In this document: in pieces, positions 25,063 through 36,600 of the stretch
How positions within the stretch are numbered: the stretch's first letter is position 1
How the letters are laid out: each line of letters starts with the position of its first letter
Assembly: GCF_018139145.2 (NCBI RefSeq)
Contig: NC_059482.1
Coordinates: 12,505,794-12,569,793, forward strand
Direction: 5' to 3'
Origin: Gymnogyps californianus
Lineage: Eukaryota > Chordata > Aves > Accipitriformes > Cathartidae
Length of the DNA stretch: 64,000 bases
Position numbers and translations under genes: made by a program
The notes under the pieces: model-generated
Told to the model about the DNA's origin: nothing
Database searches by the model: none
The model's input: only the letters and a program-made list of their open reading frames with translations

Positions 25063-25070
25063 TATATAAA
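25063..25070 (+). promoter_or_regulatory. TATA box of LTR A copy 1
   Basis: TATATAAA occurs in the context CCCAGTATATAAATGG, which is repeated in both other family A copies. A transcript would start roughly 25-30 bases downstream, near 25095. Current activity is unknown. Confidence 0.65.
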
Positions 25071-25259
25071 TGGAGGGGGAGTTGGCTGGGAGGGGAGGAT
25101 CGCCGCTCTGGCATCGGTCAGCGGGTGGTGAGCAATTGCATTGTGCATCGCTGTTGGTTTTTTTTTCTTTTTTCCCCTCTTCTTTTTTTTTTTTTTGTTA
25201 TATTCCTTTTCATCATTATTATTATTTCATTATTGTTAGTATTATATTTTACTTTAGCT

Positions 25260-25265
25260 ATTAAA
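25260..25265 (+). promoter_or_regulatory. Poly-A signal of LTR A copy 1
   Basis: ATTAAA, a common variant poly-A signal, lies about 190 bases after the TATA box and 126 bases before the LTR end. The position is conserved in all three copies, as expected for the R region. Confidence 0.6.
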
Positions 25266-25391
25266 CCGTTCTTATCTCAACCCACGAGTTTTACCTTCTT
25301 TCCCAATTTTCCTCCCCATCCCACTGGGAGCGGCGGGAGTGAGGGAGCAGCGGCATGGTGCTTAGCTGCTGACTGGTGTTAAACCACAACA

Positions 25392-25396
25392 CTAAG
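25392..25396. repeat. Target-site duplication of LTR A copy 1, right
   Basis: CTAAG directly follows the terminal ACA of the LTR and matches 24789-24793 exactly. Confidence 0.9.
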
Positions 25397-26505
25397 CATG
25401 GATGTTAAAGCATAGAATGTAAAGGAGTAATTCCTGATTTTCATCCCAAAGCAAAAGAGAAAGTGTCTGTCTGTCCGTCCCTGACTTGTTACTGTGTTCA
25501 ATAAGCAAGGCAGTGATTAAAAAAGTCTGTCCTTTGCACCCTTTGTATTTAGAGAGGGGAATACTTTACAAAGCTTTGACTTGAGCATCTCGGTTGCTGT
25601 ACCATCTTGTATTTCCCTTCTGCAGTGCAATCTTGGCCTCTTTGTGCACAAAGTTCAAGTGTTGGGAGTGGGTGAGATGGGGCTTCAAGATAAAAATAGA
25701 GTTTAAGCTGTAATTTGCCATCATAGAAGAGAGAAATCACTTGCCAAGAATGAATACAAGCTCCCTAAGGCTCATCAGCTCAGCCTAAATTCCACCCAAG
25801 GTTCTGTGTCAGTGTACGGTGTTAACTTTAATGGCCTTGAAGTAGCCTTCATTCTCTGGTCATGGTTCCAAATATGTCCCCTTTGTTAGCTGAGATCATT
25901 TCCTCCTCCCTCACATGTAAGCAAGGTTTTGCAGTAATAGATGGTTCCTGCTGAGAGTTTGCCAGGCAACACAATTCTCTGGGGAGGCTTAAAATGTCCT
26001 CCTCTTAAAAAATGTCCAATTTAACGGCTGTATTTAGGTGTTTGAGGCCATACAGTGTTTGCAACAACTATGATGGCTCTATTATGATAATGGAAGAAAG
26101 CTACATTATGAAATAAATATATTCTAGGTTTTCCTTGGCAACATAATGTAAGGATCGTTCTGCATGTTGGTACTAAAGAATCAAAAACAGTTTAGTAAGT
26201 CGATGGGAACACTGTTTCTTGTCATGCGGTTAATGGATCTACTGTTGTATTTGTGTTCTTTCCAGCTCTGCTGCCTTACATCAATGAAAAATTATGTTTT
26301 TTCTTCAATGCCACAACACTAGTCATCTTTATATTCAACGTATTCCCCTTCAAATCTTTCAGTATGAAATGTCTACCATTTTCCTGGTTTTGAGTCATTT
26401 TCCTGATTCTTGGCAATAGAAAAGGGTCATCTTTCTTGATTATTGATGTTGCATTTAATAAGTTCAGTTTACTACAGTCATGTTGATGCGTGAACAAATG
26501 CACTA

Positions 26506-26530
26506 TTTTTTTTTTTTTTTTTTTTTTTTT
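26506..26530 (-). repeat. Poly-T tract, 25 bases
   Basis: There are 25 uninterrupted T; on the minus strand this is a poly-A run. No AATAAA is seen in the adjoining minus-strand upstream sequence (to the right), so a processed retrocopy is not supported. Confidence 0.9.
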
Positions 26531-26774
26531 ATGTAGAGCTGGCTGGAAACATGGCTGTATGTATTTACTCTGGTTTTGCTTCTGGTTAAAGCAACAATAA
26601 ATCTTTTGCCCTTAGATATAATATTTATACCCTCTGTAATCCTTCTTCCCTTTCCCAAAAGCTGTTGCTTATGATTGGCTGGGCAGATTTAGGAAACAGT
26701 GAAAATCTTTATGAAAAGCAGTTACAGTGCATGAATAGTAGGCATTCTTCAGATTTAAAGAGGTCAAATTGATT

Positions 26775-26788
26775 TGTGTGTGTGTGTG
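26775..26788. repeat. (TG)7 microsatellite
   Basis: Seven uninterrupted TG units. Confidence 0.85.
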
Positions 26789-28567
26789 ACAGAATTTGTT
26801 CCTGGGGTGAGACTTTGAAGTAAAATTTCAAAGCATTGACTAAGGGTGCAGCTCTGTAGCTTCTTATTGACTTTGTTCAGAGATCAGGAGCTAAAACTGC
26901 ATGCTGCACTTTGAAAATTTACCCTGAAGTATTGAGTTTTACCTCAGAATAATTTTTTTCCAATAATTTAATAAACCCCTGAGAATGTGGTTTATAATGG
27001 AAATGCTGACATACTTAAATTTAATGCTAGTCACTGAAAATTAGTACGATCTTTAAACAGAACTTGGGCAAAACCTGCAACTCATGAGTATCCTGTAGTT
27101 AATTAGCAGGAAACATTTCAGAAATGCATAATCCTCAGAACACTGTTAGCAATGACCATGTCAATAGTAATATCACATTTTGTTTTATTCCTTATACTTG
27201 CATTGTCCTCCAATTCATAGGAGAGTGCTTCTGAACACCTAGCTATTTCCCAAACGTATATGTGCATTGTGGAATTGAACTTGTCAAACTTAGAAGCTCA
27301 CGCTGAGGAACGTTTGTATACAATAACAGTATGATGGATTCTTTAATATAAAAGTGTCAACAAGATCAGTGCTATTACAATCTTGTTTGTTTGAGTAGGA
27401 CCTCAGAAAAGAACATCATCCAGTCTAGAAATTGTATTGACAATGTCCAGAACAATGATTTTGAGTCCAGGCATGTTTGCTGTGCTGCTTCCTCTTGCTT
27501 CTCTGTGGCTCCTTTGTACTTCTCCCCGACATCTCTCCATGGTAAAGTAACTGCAATGACAATCTAATAAATACCTTTGGAAAGAGAGTGGTGGGGCAGT
27601 GAGGAGTATAGGAATCACTGGTCTTGGAGATAAAAGATGAGTTTTGATTACATGGGGCTGAGGTTTGGGAAACCGACCTTAATTTCTGAGCCCTGCAAAA
27701 AAGACTAGATTTTTTTGCATTTGTAGTTGCCTTGTGCTGTTTAGGTGGTGATTGTGTTTTGTTGTACTAGCTAAGAAGGAGATTCGCTAGATATAATTGT
27801 TAGCTATAAGTCTGGTCATGGCTTCTTTGCTCACCCATCACATCTCCCCTACTGTGCTACTTGTACAGGAGCCAATGAAGAGAAAATGGCAGTAACATCT
27901 ATATCTAAAATTTTGTATTGTGGGTTGATGATCTCAAGCCTTAGCAATTTCAATCAAAACATAGTACATCAAATAGCATGACCTTAGAAGAGCATTTTGG
28001 AGAAGAATTTGAAGGAGAATGGTGTGGTGGACCTGTGGATCTTTGCAGAGCTTATGGAAGGCAATGTGGGAGAAAGCACGTAGAGAAATTTGAAAAAGGA
28101 GTAGATAAATGCATGTGTTTTCCTTTAAAAAACCTGTTCCCTAAATACTAACATTTAATATTTTTAGTCACAATGGAACTCGTGAATGTCACAACCAATT
28201 TATACGATCTTCTGTAAAAAAACCAAACAAATAAATACCGTGCATCTGGACTGACAAGCTGTATGCCAAGATTCAGCCAGATGCAATTTGAAATGTCCAA
28301 GACATTAAACATGCCCTGAAATGGAGCTTTTAATGAAAGTGCCATCTCAGTCTCAGCTATAGTGAATGCCAGTGTAACACACTGCAAGGAATTTATCATG
28401 CTAGATCTCAACTGCAAGTAGGTTACACTAATCTAGAAGTAAATATACTGGAAGTCTGGAGAAGTTAATGCCTGGGAGGTGATTTTTTCCATCATGTATC
28501 CCATCCTGCCTGCATACTTTGTTTATAGTAATGTATTTCTGATAACTACATAAATTTTACAAAACTT

Positions 28568-28593
28568 AAAGAAAAAAAAAAGAAAAGAAAAAA
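28568..28593 (+). repeat. A-rich low-complexity patch
   Basis: A runs are interrupted by single G residues (A10, A4 and A6 blocks). Simple sequence with no associated gene body. Confidence 0.7.
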
Positions 28594-29332
28594 GTTGTGT
28601 GCTGTGTGCTTGCTATGCATTGTTTTGTTTCTTTCATTAATTCTTGCTGGCATTCTGGATGCTCAGATGAACAATAGCAGTAGCCTGTAAAGATCAATAC
28701 CAGATTGCTGATAGTGCCTATCTATTCAAAGAGTAGATTATTTGATAAATGGTTTGGTCCATAAATTTTGACATTTGTTAGCTGTATAGCCCAGACCAAC
28801 TGGTAGAACTGTAGTTCCATCATAAAAAGCAGGAGCAACAAATAGAATATTTCCTTTTTGGTACAAAACCTATATATTGTAGTTTTAAAGCTGCAAGTAG
28901 TAGATTTCAAGAGAGAAAAACAAAAACTTCAAGTTGTTAAAAGTTCACTTTTTTTTAAGTTTTGTAATTATGGTCTATGAATACAGTGTATATAATTTGT
29001 ATTTTATGGCTTTGTAGTTGACAGGATTCAGATCTCATAAAATTGTAATCCTAGCTGCTTTTTTGTATCAGTGCCTCTATATAGTGGATCAAGTGGGATC
29101 CTCTGAGAGAACTCACTTCTCTCTTCCCCCAAAACTTGCCCTTTTTCAAAAAAACTGGGAAACTTAACAAAAGATACATGATGATGAGAATATCCAGAGC
29201 AGACTCAAAAGTTAATGAAACTTTGGGCAACCATCTGGAACTTTACACAAGCTCAGATTTCAATTCCTACACTTAGGTCAAAATTCTGAATTATTTTTGG
29301 AAGACATATACTTATCCTTTCTTTTCTCTCAG

Positions 29333-29408
29333 ATGCCTTATAATGTATGCTCAAGTGCAAAGTCCTGCACTTTATATGCACTTAAACAAAGGACATTTTG
29401 TCATTTAG
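29333..29408 (+). other. Exon-like segment between splice-site matches (weak)
   Basis: A pyrimidine-rich tract ends in CTCTCAG at 29332, and GTAGTAG follows 29408. The 76 bases between are open in one frame, starting with ATG (MPYNVCSSAKSCTLYALK...). The donor match is only moderate, and the protein is unfamiliar and low in complexity. Similar acceptor-donor pairs arise by chance in T-rich DNA. I list it only as a candidate. Confidence 0.1.
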
Positions 29409-29560
29409 GTAGTAGTAGTAGTCAAACTCTTCTCTTTCTTCCAGCCTCAGAGGACCAAATAAATCTGTTTGTGAAAGGCATATGGCAGCACGCTCTGTAA
29501 ACCGAATTCAAAGAAACAGTTATAGTTACTGTATTTGTTTCGAGCTATTTATGAGAGGAA

Positions 29561-29634
29561 TTTATGAGTGAATTTGTAAGTAAAATTATAATTTAAGATT
29601 TGTAAGTAAATTTGTAAGTAAACTTATAAGTAAA
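29561..29634 (+). repeat. Small minisatellite, unit about TTTGTAAGTAAA
   Basis: TTTGTAAGTAAA or close variants occur near 29573, 29599 and 29611, and as CTTATAAGTAAA near 29623. The last three are in tandem at a 12-base period. The array is short and has diverged copies. Each unit contains GTAAGT, a donor-like word, so false splice-donor predictions cluster here. Confidence 0.65.
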
Positions 29635-30657
29635 AAGACTAGCCAATTCCTCATGGCTGCATTAACAGACTAAAAATCATTATTTCAAAAGTTATTTGCA
29701 GTCCTTGTACAGGGAGACCTCATACAGGTGAAAGGTAGTACTGTAATAGATATGGCAGGAAAAATACAGTGAAAAATTGTACCTGACATGCTTCAACTTC
29801 GAAATACATTTTAAAGCCTTATAAGCAAACAGGAAAATGACGTTGCTCTCCCCATTTTGTGACTTTGTTGACTTCATGTGGTGGGAAAAAGAATGGTGTT
29901 TGCTTAAAGGTCCCTGCCCTCTGAAGGTCTCTTAGGGGTTCAGTTAAGGCATTACTTGCTGAGTATGTGGTGAAGGGTATATAAACCTTGTTCCTCTACC
30001 CCTGCCATGTGTGACAGGTCCTCCTGTGCCAGGAGTTCCTTAGACTTTTGTGAGTGTTGCTGTACCTTTTGGGATTTGGAAGGATTTCTCTTCTCTGTCA
30101 ACAACAGCAGGTTGGTCCATATAGGGCAAGTGAAGGGGAAATTGTGACTCAGCAGCTTGTAGATACTCAGGTATGGGCTCTGTGTCTGGATCTGTGGTAG
30201 GTTAAAATGAGCTGTTTTTAACTGAAATGGATTTTAAGGAAGACAGGGAATGGGGTTAGAATGTCTGGAATAGCAAATGACAACTTCCTTTCCCCTTTCT
30301 TTTAACCCAAGGTGGAGATAAACAAGAAAGTTAGTCTGCGAATAAGGAGGAGTTAGGGACTGACAGTTTTCCTCCATAAAATGGAGAGGAACATGAAGGG
30401 AAAGGCAGTCTGAACTGGAGGAGGTTTTTCTGGGTAGTTCTAATGATGGATGAGATTTAACATAGTTAAATACTATCCTGTGTATCTTGTCCTCTCCCTA
30501 CTTGTTTTGAACAATCAGAGGTAGCTTAGTGTAGAATGGCGGAGAATGGGTGTCTCAGCAGGGGGCTTGATCACTCGCTGAAAGGTACATACTGTATTAT
30601 TTACTGTTTGAGGAATGGTGTTATGCAATCAGGTATCAGAGGATGATCTTTGCTTTT

Positions 30658-30668
<11 letters not shown>

Positions 30669-30691
<23 letters not shown>

Positions 30692-30693
30692 TT
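30669..30693 (-). repeat. Poly-T tract, 25 bases
   Basis: There are 25 uninterrupted T after a TTTTCTTC lead-in and before AGACTTGCAGG. It resembles a strong splice-acceptor tract on the plus strand or a poly-A tail on the minus strand. Neither has a recognisable exon or gene body. Confidence 0.9.
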
Positions 30694-33600
30694 AGACTTG
30701 CAGGAGGAAAATGTAAAATGTCAGTATTTCTCCTTTAGGTAATTGGCAGTAAGTAGATATAAGATCCCTGAACCACTGCTCTCAGAATCATCTTAAAATA
30801 GCCACTTTCTTGTTTTCCTGGTGTATATATGAAACAGGTGTATTAACATATTAATGATCAGATGTTATATTGAGCTCTGCATTTTAAGAATCTTTAGCAA
30901 TGTAGAAAAGAATGATTTGACAGGCTTAATTCAACACTGGGCAACAAATAAAGCTTATAATGAAATTAACATAAATCATTAGCATTAATCATTCAGTATT
31001 ATTGATAGCCATACAAAGAAATGTATCACAGCACTGCAAGTAGAGAAGAGAAGAGCAATGTTTCTTGCCAGCTGTCCTGACGAGCTATGAGCCCATATGG
31101 TAGTGGTACTGGCTTTCCTTTCTAATTTTCCTCCTCTGCTTGAGCTGTCAGAAGCCCCTCTCTCTCCTTTTCTTTTTCACAGACTGCAGAGATAGCTTCT
31201 ATGCCTTTTTTTTTTTGAAAATGCCAGCTTTTTAGAACAGGTCAGACTCCATCAACATCTATGACTGTCACTAGCCATGTGACCAACGTGAGCAAACTAG
31301 CTAGGTGACAATTAACATGCAGTCTACACTCATCGTTTTCAATTTGGTAACCTTCACTTCTACTTACACTTTCACTTCCAAAACCTAGTACGAGTTTTCC
31401 ACACTAGGAAACAACATGCTCTTAAAGTAGCATTTGGAAATCATGTATTGGGAAATGTGTGTATTTGAAATTTGATATGAAAAATTGAATAAATGTAGGT
31501 GTGTTTCATGGTGTTCAGTCATTATTCCCTGGATAGCTTATTTTCGCTTGTGTACTGCCCTCCCCCCTCAAAAAAAAAAAAGTGAAAGAATTGAGATTAA
31601 AATAATGAATACTGCTAATATTGCTTGTGCTGGAAGCTTTTGAGAATCTGAAGTTACTTAGTCATCTTTACCTCAGTTAAGCTCAATGAAACATTAGGTA
31701 AACATGGGTACAGGGACTAAGTAGCAGGACTGACAATATATCCCTAAAGCTATAATCTCAGATGCTTGTTCTAATCATAGACACTGCATACTTTCTTCAT
31801 AGTTTTGGCATGCTTTCAAGTGTTAGACATCTTCATGATCAGCAGTGCTCAGACTCAGTGCTGTGAGAACATGAGCAAAGTAGGTGCACTGGGGAGGTAT
31901 CACAGAGTTAGAATCTTTGGATGGCAGTGATGAAAATTGCCTCCTTTTCCATTGTTTTGTATCTTTACCTGCTCCTTTTAATTTCTTTGTATTGTATGAG
32001 CAGTTGAAATCATTCTGCTTCTCGTGAGCGTCTCCATTTTCCTAGTTAAAAGGAAGTATAAAATGGCTTCAAATTAAGAAAACGATGCACATGCAAGTAA
32101 TTTATACATTTCTTTGTAATTTTTTTTACAGTTGGTTCTTTGTATTTACCTTTAAAATGTCTAAACACATGGAAAGTGAGGCTTTTCCGTTCTTAATTCA
32201 AGATCACACAATATATAAGGGATATGGTTAGGCATTGTCAGAGCATTGCACAATAGTACAGTACTGTCGGCTCTCCTTAAAATGTCTTTCTTTTTAAGTG
32301 TCTTGCCTAAAAGGATTTGGTATACTTAAATGCGGGTTACTAAATTTAAGTTACTGGACTTTCTGTTGAATAATTAAATATCCTTTTTCAAAGAACAAGA
32401 TTCTGCCTTCCATTGCCGTAAAATATTGTTCATTTTTAAGTTAGTTACATGCAGAACAGCATAAAGAAAACAGGTGCTTGAAGGAAACATGTATGACCGT
32501 AGAAAAGAATCCCGTATTTCGTCACTCTTGGGCAGTCATGTGTTCACCTCTTAAATTTGCATGGGACCTTAATCTCCAATATAGAAATACATACCATTCC
32601 CTTATGCTCAAAGTCAGTGTTGCAAGGGAGCATAATAGCCAGGACTGGTATCCTATACCAAAGCGAATAGATCCCTTAATTTCATGGTTTAAAAAATACT
32701 TGAGTTGACCTCAGTATAATTCCTATATTTTAGTCATTTAGGTGTCATGGCTCAGTAATCATTCATTAACTATAGTGCTTTTCAAATGAAGAACTGAGAT
32801 GAAAATTTTTCTTAATGATGACAAGTGATGTAATTTAGTTTTATTCGTATATTATAGTGGTGCCCGCTAGCGCCGCTGTAGTTAAGGGTCTGTCAGTGGT
32901 TCCATTATAAACCCCTATTTTCAGAGGGTTTATAACTCAAAAATTGATTTTAGACTTAAAACTGCCACCCAAGGTCTAAGTCCTGGAGGTTGTTTTTATA
33001 TACAAATTGGCATTTTGGGGAGGAAAGGAGGAAAGGTTAATAGTTTCTCAACTGTAAGAACAAGATTGAGGATTTTCTGGTTTAGATTTGTATTTGTGCT
33101 TCTATCATACTAAAATCACTTCATCCATCTCAAGACCAAAGAAAAAAAGCCACTATCAAGTACTTTATGACCAAAGAAAGGCCGCAGATCTTATTAACCA
33201 CAGTTTAAGAACTGAATTGGGCTGAGGCTTGTAACAGCAAGTCCATGGCTTGGAAAATCCTGTGACATTTGATCAGAGGTTGAAATCTCTTTGAGTGTAG
33301 TCATTTAGGAAACTGGGATATGAATGAAGCAAGGCCTCCTCTTTCTCTATGCAAGGCAAGAGAGTCAAAACAGATGTGCTGTTTTGCCTTGTGCTATAAA
33401 GAAGCTGCAACAAAACTGGTACTAATATTATAAAGCCAATTTTCAAAAGAGCGTAAGGTACTTATCAGGCCTTAAATAGCATCTCTGGAATTGAGAACAG
33501 AATAGTAAATATAGCAGTGGCTTACTAAAAGCTCATGGGAGGGAAGGAAAATGAGTTGGATCCTAGCTGGAACAAAATGAAGGCTGCTGCTACTGTCCTG

Positions 33601-36600
33601 ATGGAAATAGGAGCTCCAGCAAGGAAACTTCCATGACTCTTGACACACAGAGGTAGGCTGACGAGAGAAGGGAAAGCCTTGCTGCTTAGGAGCCCTCAGA
33701 AAAGGGGGAGCTACCCACTGAAAGAGAATCCCAGGCCAGGTGCCTATCAGCTCCTACTGATTTGTCCTCCAGTAACCACAGTCCTGCTAAGCTCAGAAGA
33801 AACAGGGATGGTCAACTTTAAAGCTGTCTGTTTATTGGAAATGGTAGTAATAGCCCACTGGAATTACACTATTAAAACTGAGAATAAATCTAAAATGAAT
33901 GCCAAAGAAATGGTAGAATTATTATAGATTTACTTTGGCTTACCTGATGGTCAAATCTCATTCTGTGAGTCTTTAAAAATGACCTCATAAACATTAGAAA
34001 TGAATAGGTGGAATCAGAACCTGGAAATAGGATGGCCTTTCATTTGTATGCAAGCTTTGCACTGGATTCTGGAATATATAGTATAGATTCACGATAGATG
34101 CACATGGTTTTTCTTACTGTAAGAAACAAAAGAATAAAAAAAAATCAAGTTGTTTCAGTTCTTCTCCAACAAAATTACTTATCCTGTATCTATTGGAATT
34201 ATTTATGATTAATGGTCCTGTATTTTGTTTTCAGTCCAGGTCTGCTGTCAGAGATGTTGCTCACAATTATAGACAGAAATATGAGAATTGACAGCTGTTA
34301 GATATGCATGTCTCAGAAGAGAAAAAGAAGCTTGATATTTCTTGAGGAGGGAAAGTTTCTGACTAGTCTTATATTCCAGAGAGAAGCATAGTGGGTTGTC
34401 TAAGACAATGTCCTCCAACTAGACCTATCTGTTTACAAACCAACAGTTATCCTATGGAGACAATTGACCCTTTCTGTCTTTAGCAGCAGTAATTTTTACT
34501 CTTTTCTCATAATGACAAAATGAAAAATTTTCAAGATAGTTGCATAAATGTTAAAATTGTTTTTTCAATAGTTAATAATGAAAAACCTCCCACTAGATCC
34601 AAAGGTATCAATGCACAAGAAAAAGTATGCATTTTAATCTCATTCTCACCTCTCTCTTTAAGAAACGTTAGAGAGACGCTTTGTTTTTCCTGACGGCTTC
34701 TGGCATCTTATCATACATTTACAATGGACTGTACTGCAGAGAGGATACATTTCTGTACAGATGTATAGAAACTGTGTATTTCATAAGACCTGTTTGGTGC
34801 CATATCATGTATAAATGCAGACCTGTGTATGACTCTTACTAGGGAAAGGAGAAGAGTAATACATACTCTCCTGTTTCTGATTCATGGCCAACTCTGCCTC
34901 CTTGGCTAGTCATGCTAGGTTATGGGCTGTCTGCAGATTTGAAGAGTGCTTGGAGTAGAGAAGAGGGATAGTGTCTGGGAGAACAGTTCAGGACGGGTGG
35001 TTGAAAGCAGATGTAGTTGTGTAACAATAGATGCTAATGTGAATTTTGGTGTACCATTTCTTTATTTTTTTTAAATTTCAGGTATTTGTAAAACGTGAGA
35101 TTTAACGGAACACTTGCTGTTAGTGTGGTTTATGGCTTTGAGAAGATGCACGCTGAAGCAGCATATTGTACATTTAAACTATGAGTTTTACTGTGCATTT
35201 TTAAAAAATATGTTTAAAATTACTGTATTTTTTGCACTGAAAAATTCCATTGGAAATATTCAGTTTTTCTCAGAATAGGATTACCACTACAAGGAAGGTA
35301 ATCTCATGTTATATTAACCAGCATAAAGTTTAAGATGCAGAATGCCATCTCCTTCTTTCAGATGGAGTTATGAAGGTTAAAATGGAACGTAGCTCTTAGG
35401 CCACCATTGTTAGCACTACAGAGTGCTAAGTTTCAATAACTGTCATGGCATTTTGACGGAATAAAATTATGAGCATCTAAATAGTTTTTGTTATTAACAA
35501 AAAGGTATTTTATAATATAAAACTGTTTTATAATGAAGAACATTGTGGTTTTATTTTTACTATCTATTTTGTTACTACATTTTCAACTAGCCCCAGTATT
35601 TAAAAAGAGATATTTAGTAAAATAGCCATTCCAAAGCTGTCTTTGTGTCTTACCTTTCTTTTAGGATAGTTGTGGTAATATCTGAAAGATTGATTTGCAA
35701 AGCTATCGAAGTAATACAACAAATCTAATTTTTGGATAAGTTCTGCTAAGAACAGTTATGCATTCTGGAATAAAACTGGTTTTGCCAGAGTTAGTATTAG
35801 TCTGTAACTAATCAACCACCCGAAGGAGCTACCTGATGATTGTTTTTATCATAAGAGTAATTTTTTTTCTTTTCCAGGAAAACAGATGTTTAATTTTTTT
35901 TTTTAAACCAGTCCTAGTATACAGACAATACAGCTGACTAATATGTAGATACATGTAGATATTTGTTACCTGTAGTCTTCTATAGGTGCAAGTAAAGATC
36001 TACCAACTCAAATCTTTAGTAAATGTGTAAGCAGAGATTTGCATCTTTGAACATGTGTGTAGCATTTTTGAACACTAGCTGTGTAAGCAGGGGTTCATTG
36101 CTGATGGCAGCAAATCTTCTGGCTGCTGACCACTATCTGAGCTCTCCCATCATCGTTGTATTTAAGGATTTCACAAACACTCAATTTGTTGATGAAACAA
36201 CTGGTAGGTTGTGGAAATATCCCCCCAAAATAGGGATGATACCAAGAAATTGAGGCGCATAGCAGTTTGTGAGAGTGATGCATTTAAATGTGGCAGATTT
36301 GAATTAATCTAGTCCACTGATTCATGTCTTTCTATCTGGTTAAAACTAGAGTGGAAGATAAGGACAGGATGATACTGTAGAAGTTGCACCTTTTTTAGGG
36401 TTTTGGTTTCCTTTAAGGACGCGTATTTCCTTATGAACCTGTTTTTTATTGTGGGCAATATAATTAATTATATAATGCAATCAGATACATTTTCCATTTA
36501 GAGGTTGTGTTGAGGAAAACTAGGTGTCTTAATTTGCCTTAATTCAAGTTATTTGCATATGTGCAAGCAGCAGAAATTCTGCTGGCTGTGTAGGTGAATT

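Larger units (their letters stand above)
24794..25391 (+). mobile_element. Solo LTR, avian endogenous retrovirus family A, copy 1
   Basis: The LTR starts TGTCCTGGTTTTGGC and ends AAACCACAACA, with TG...CA termini. It is bounded by the exact 5-bp target-site duplication CTAAG (24789-24793 and 25392-25396). Inside, in order: U3; a TATATAAA box at 25063-25070; a T-rich R region with ATT repeats; ATTAAA at 25260-25265 as poly-A signal; and a U5 with the family word ATCTCAACCCACGAG. The 598-bp element has no viral interior on either side, so it is a solo LTR. I recognise the family as a common avian ERV LTR. A 5-bp duplication is usual for ERVL-type and some other elements, so I leave the class open. 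It carries a three-base GAT insertion relative to copy 3. Confidence 0.93.

Noticed and set aside
26267..26395. Acceptor-like TTCTTTCCAG followed by a 42-codon frame
   Set aside because: The peptide is phenylalanine-rich, reflecting T-rich DNA, and no donor or partner exon is evident.
33640..33927. 95-codon plus-strand frame with mixed, protein-like composition
   Set aside because: No family resemblance, no splice sites or promoter around it, and the preceding in-frame sequence has no coding character.
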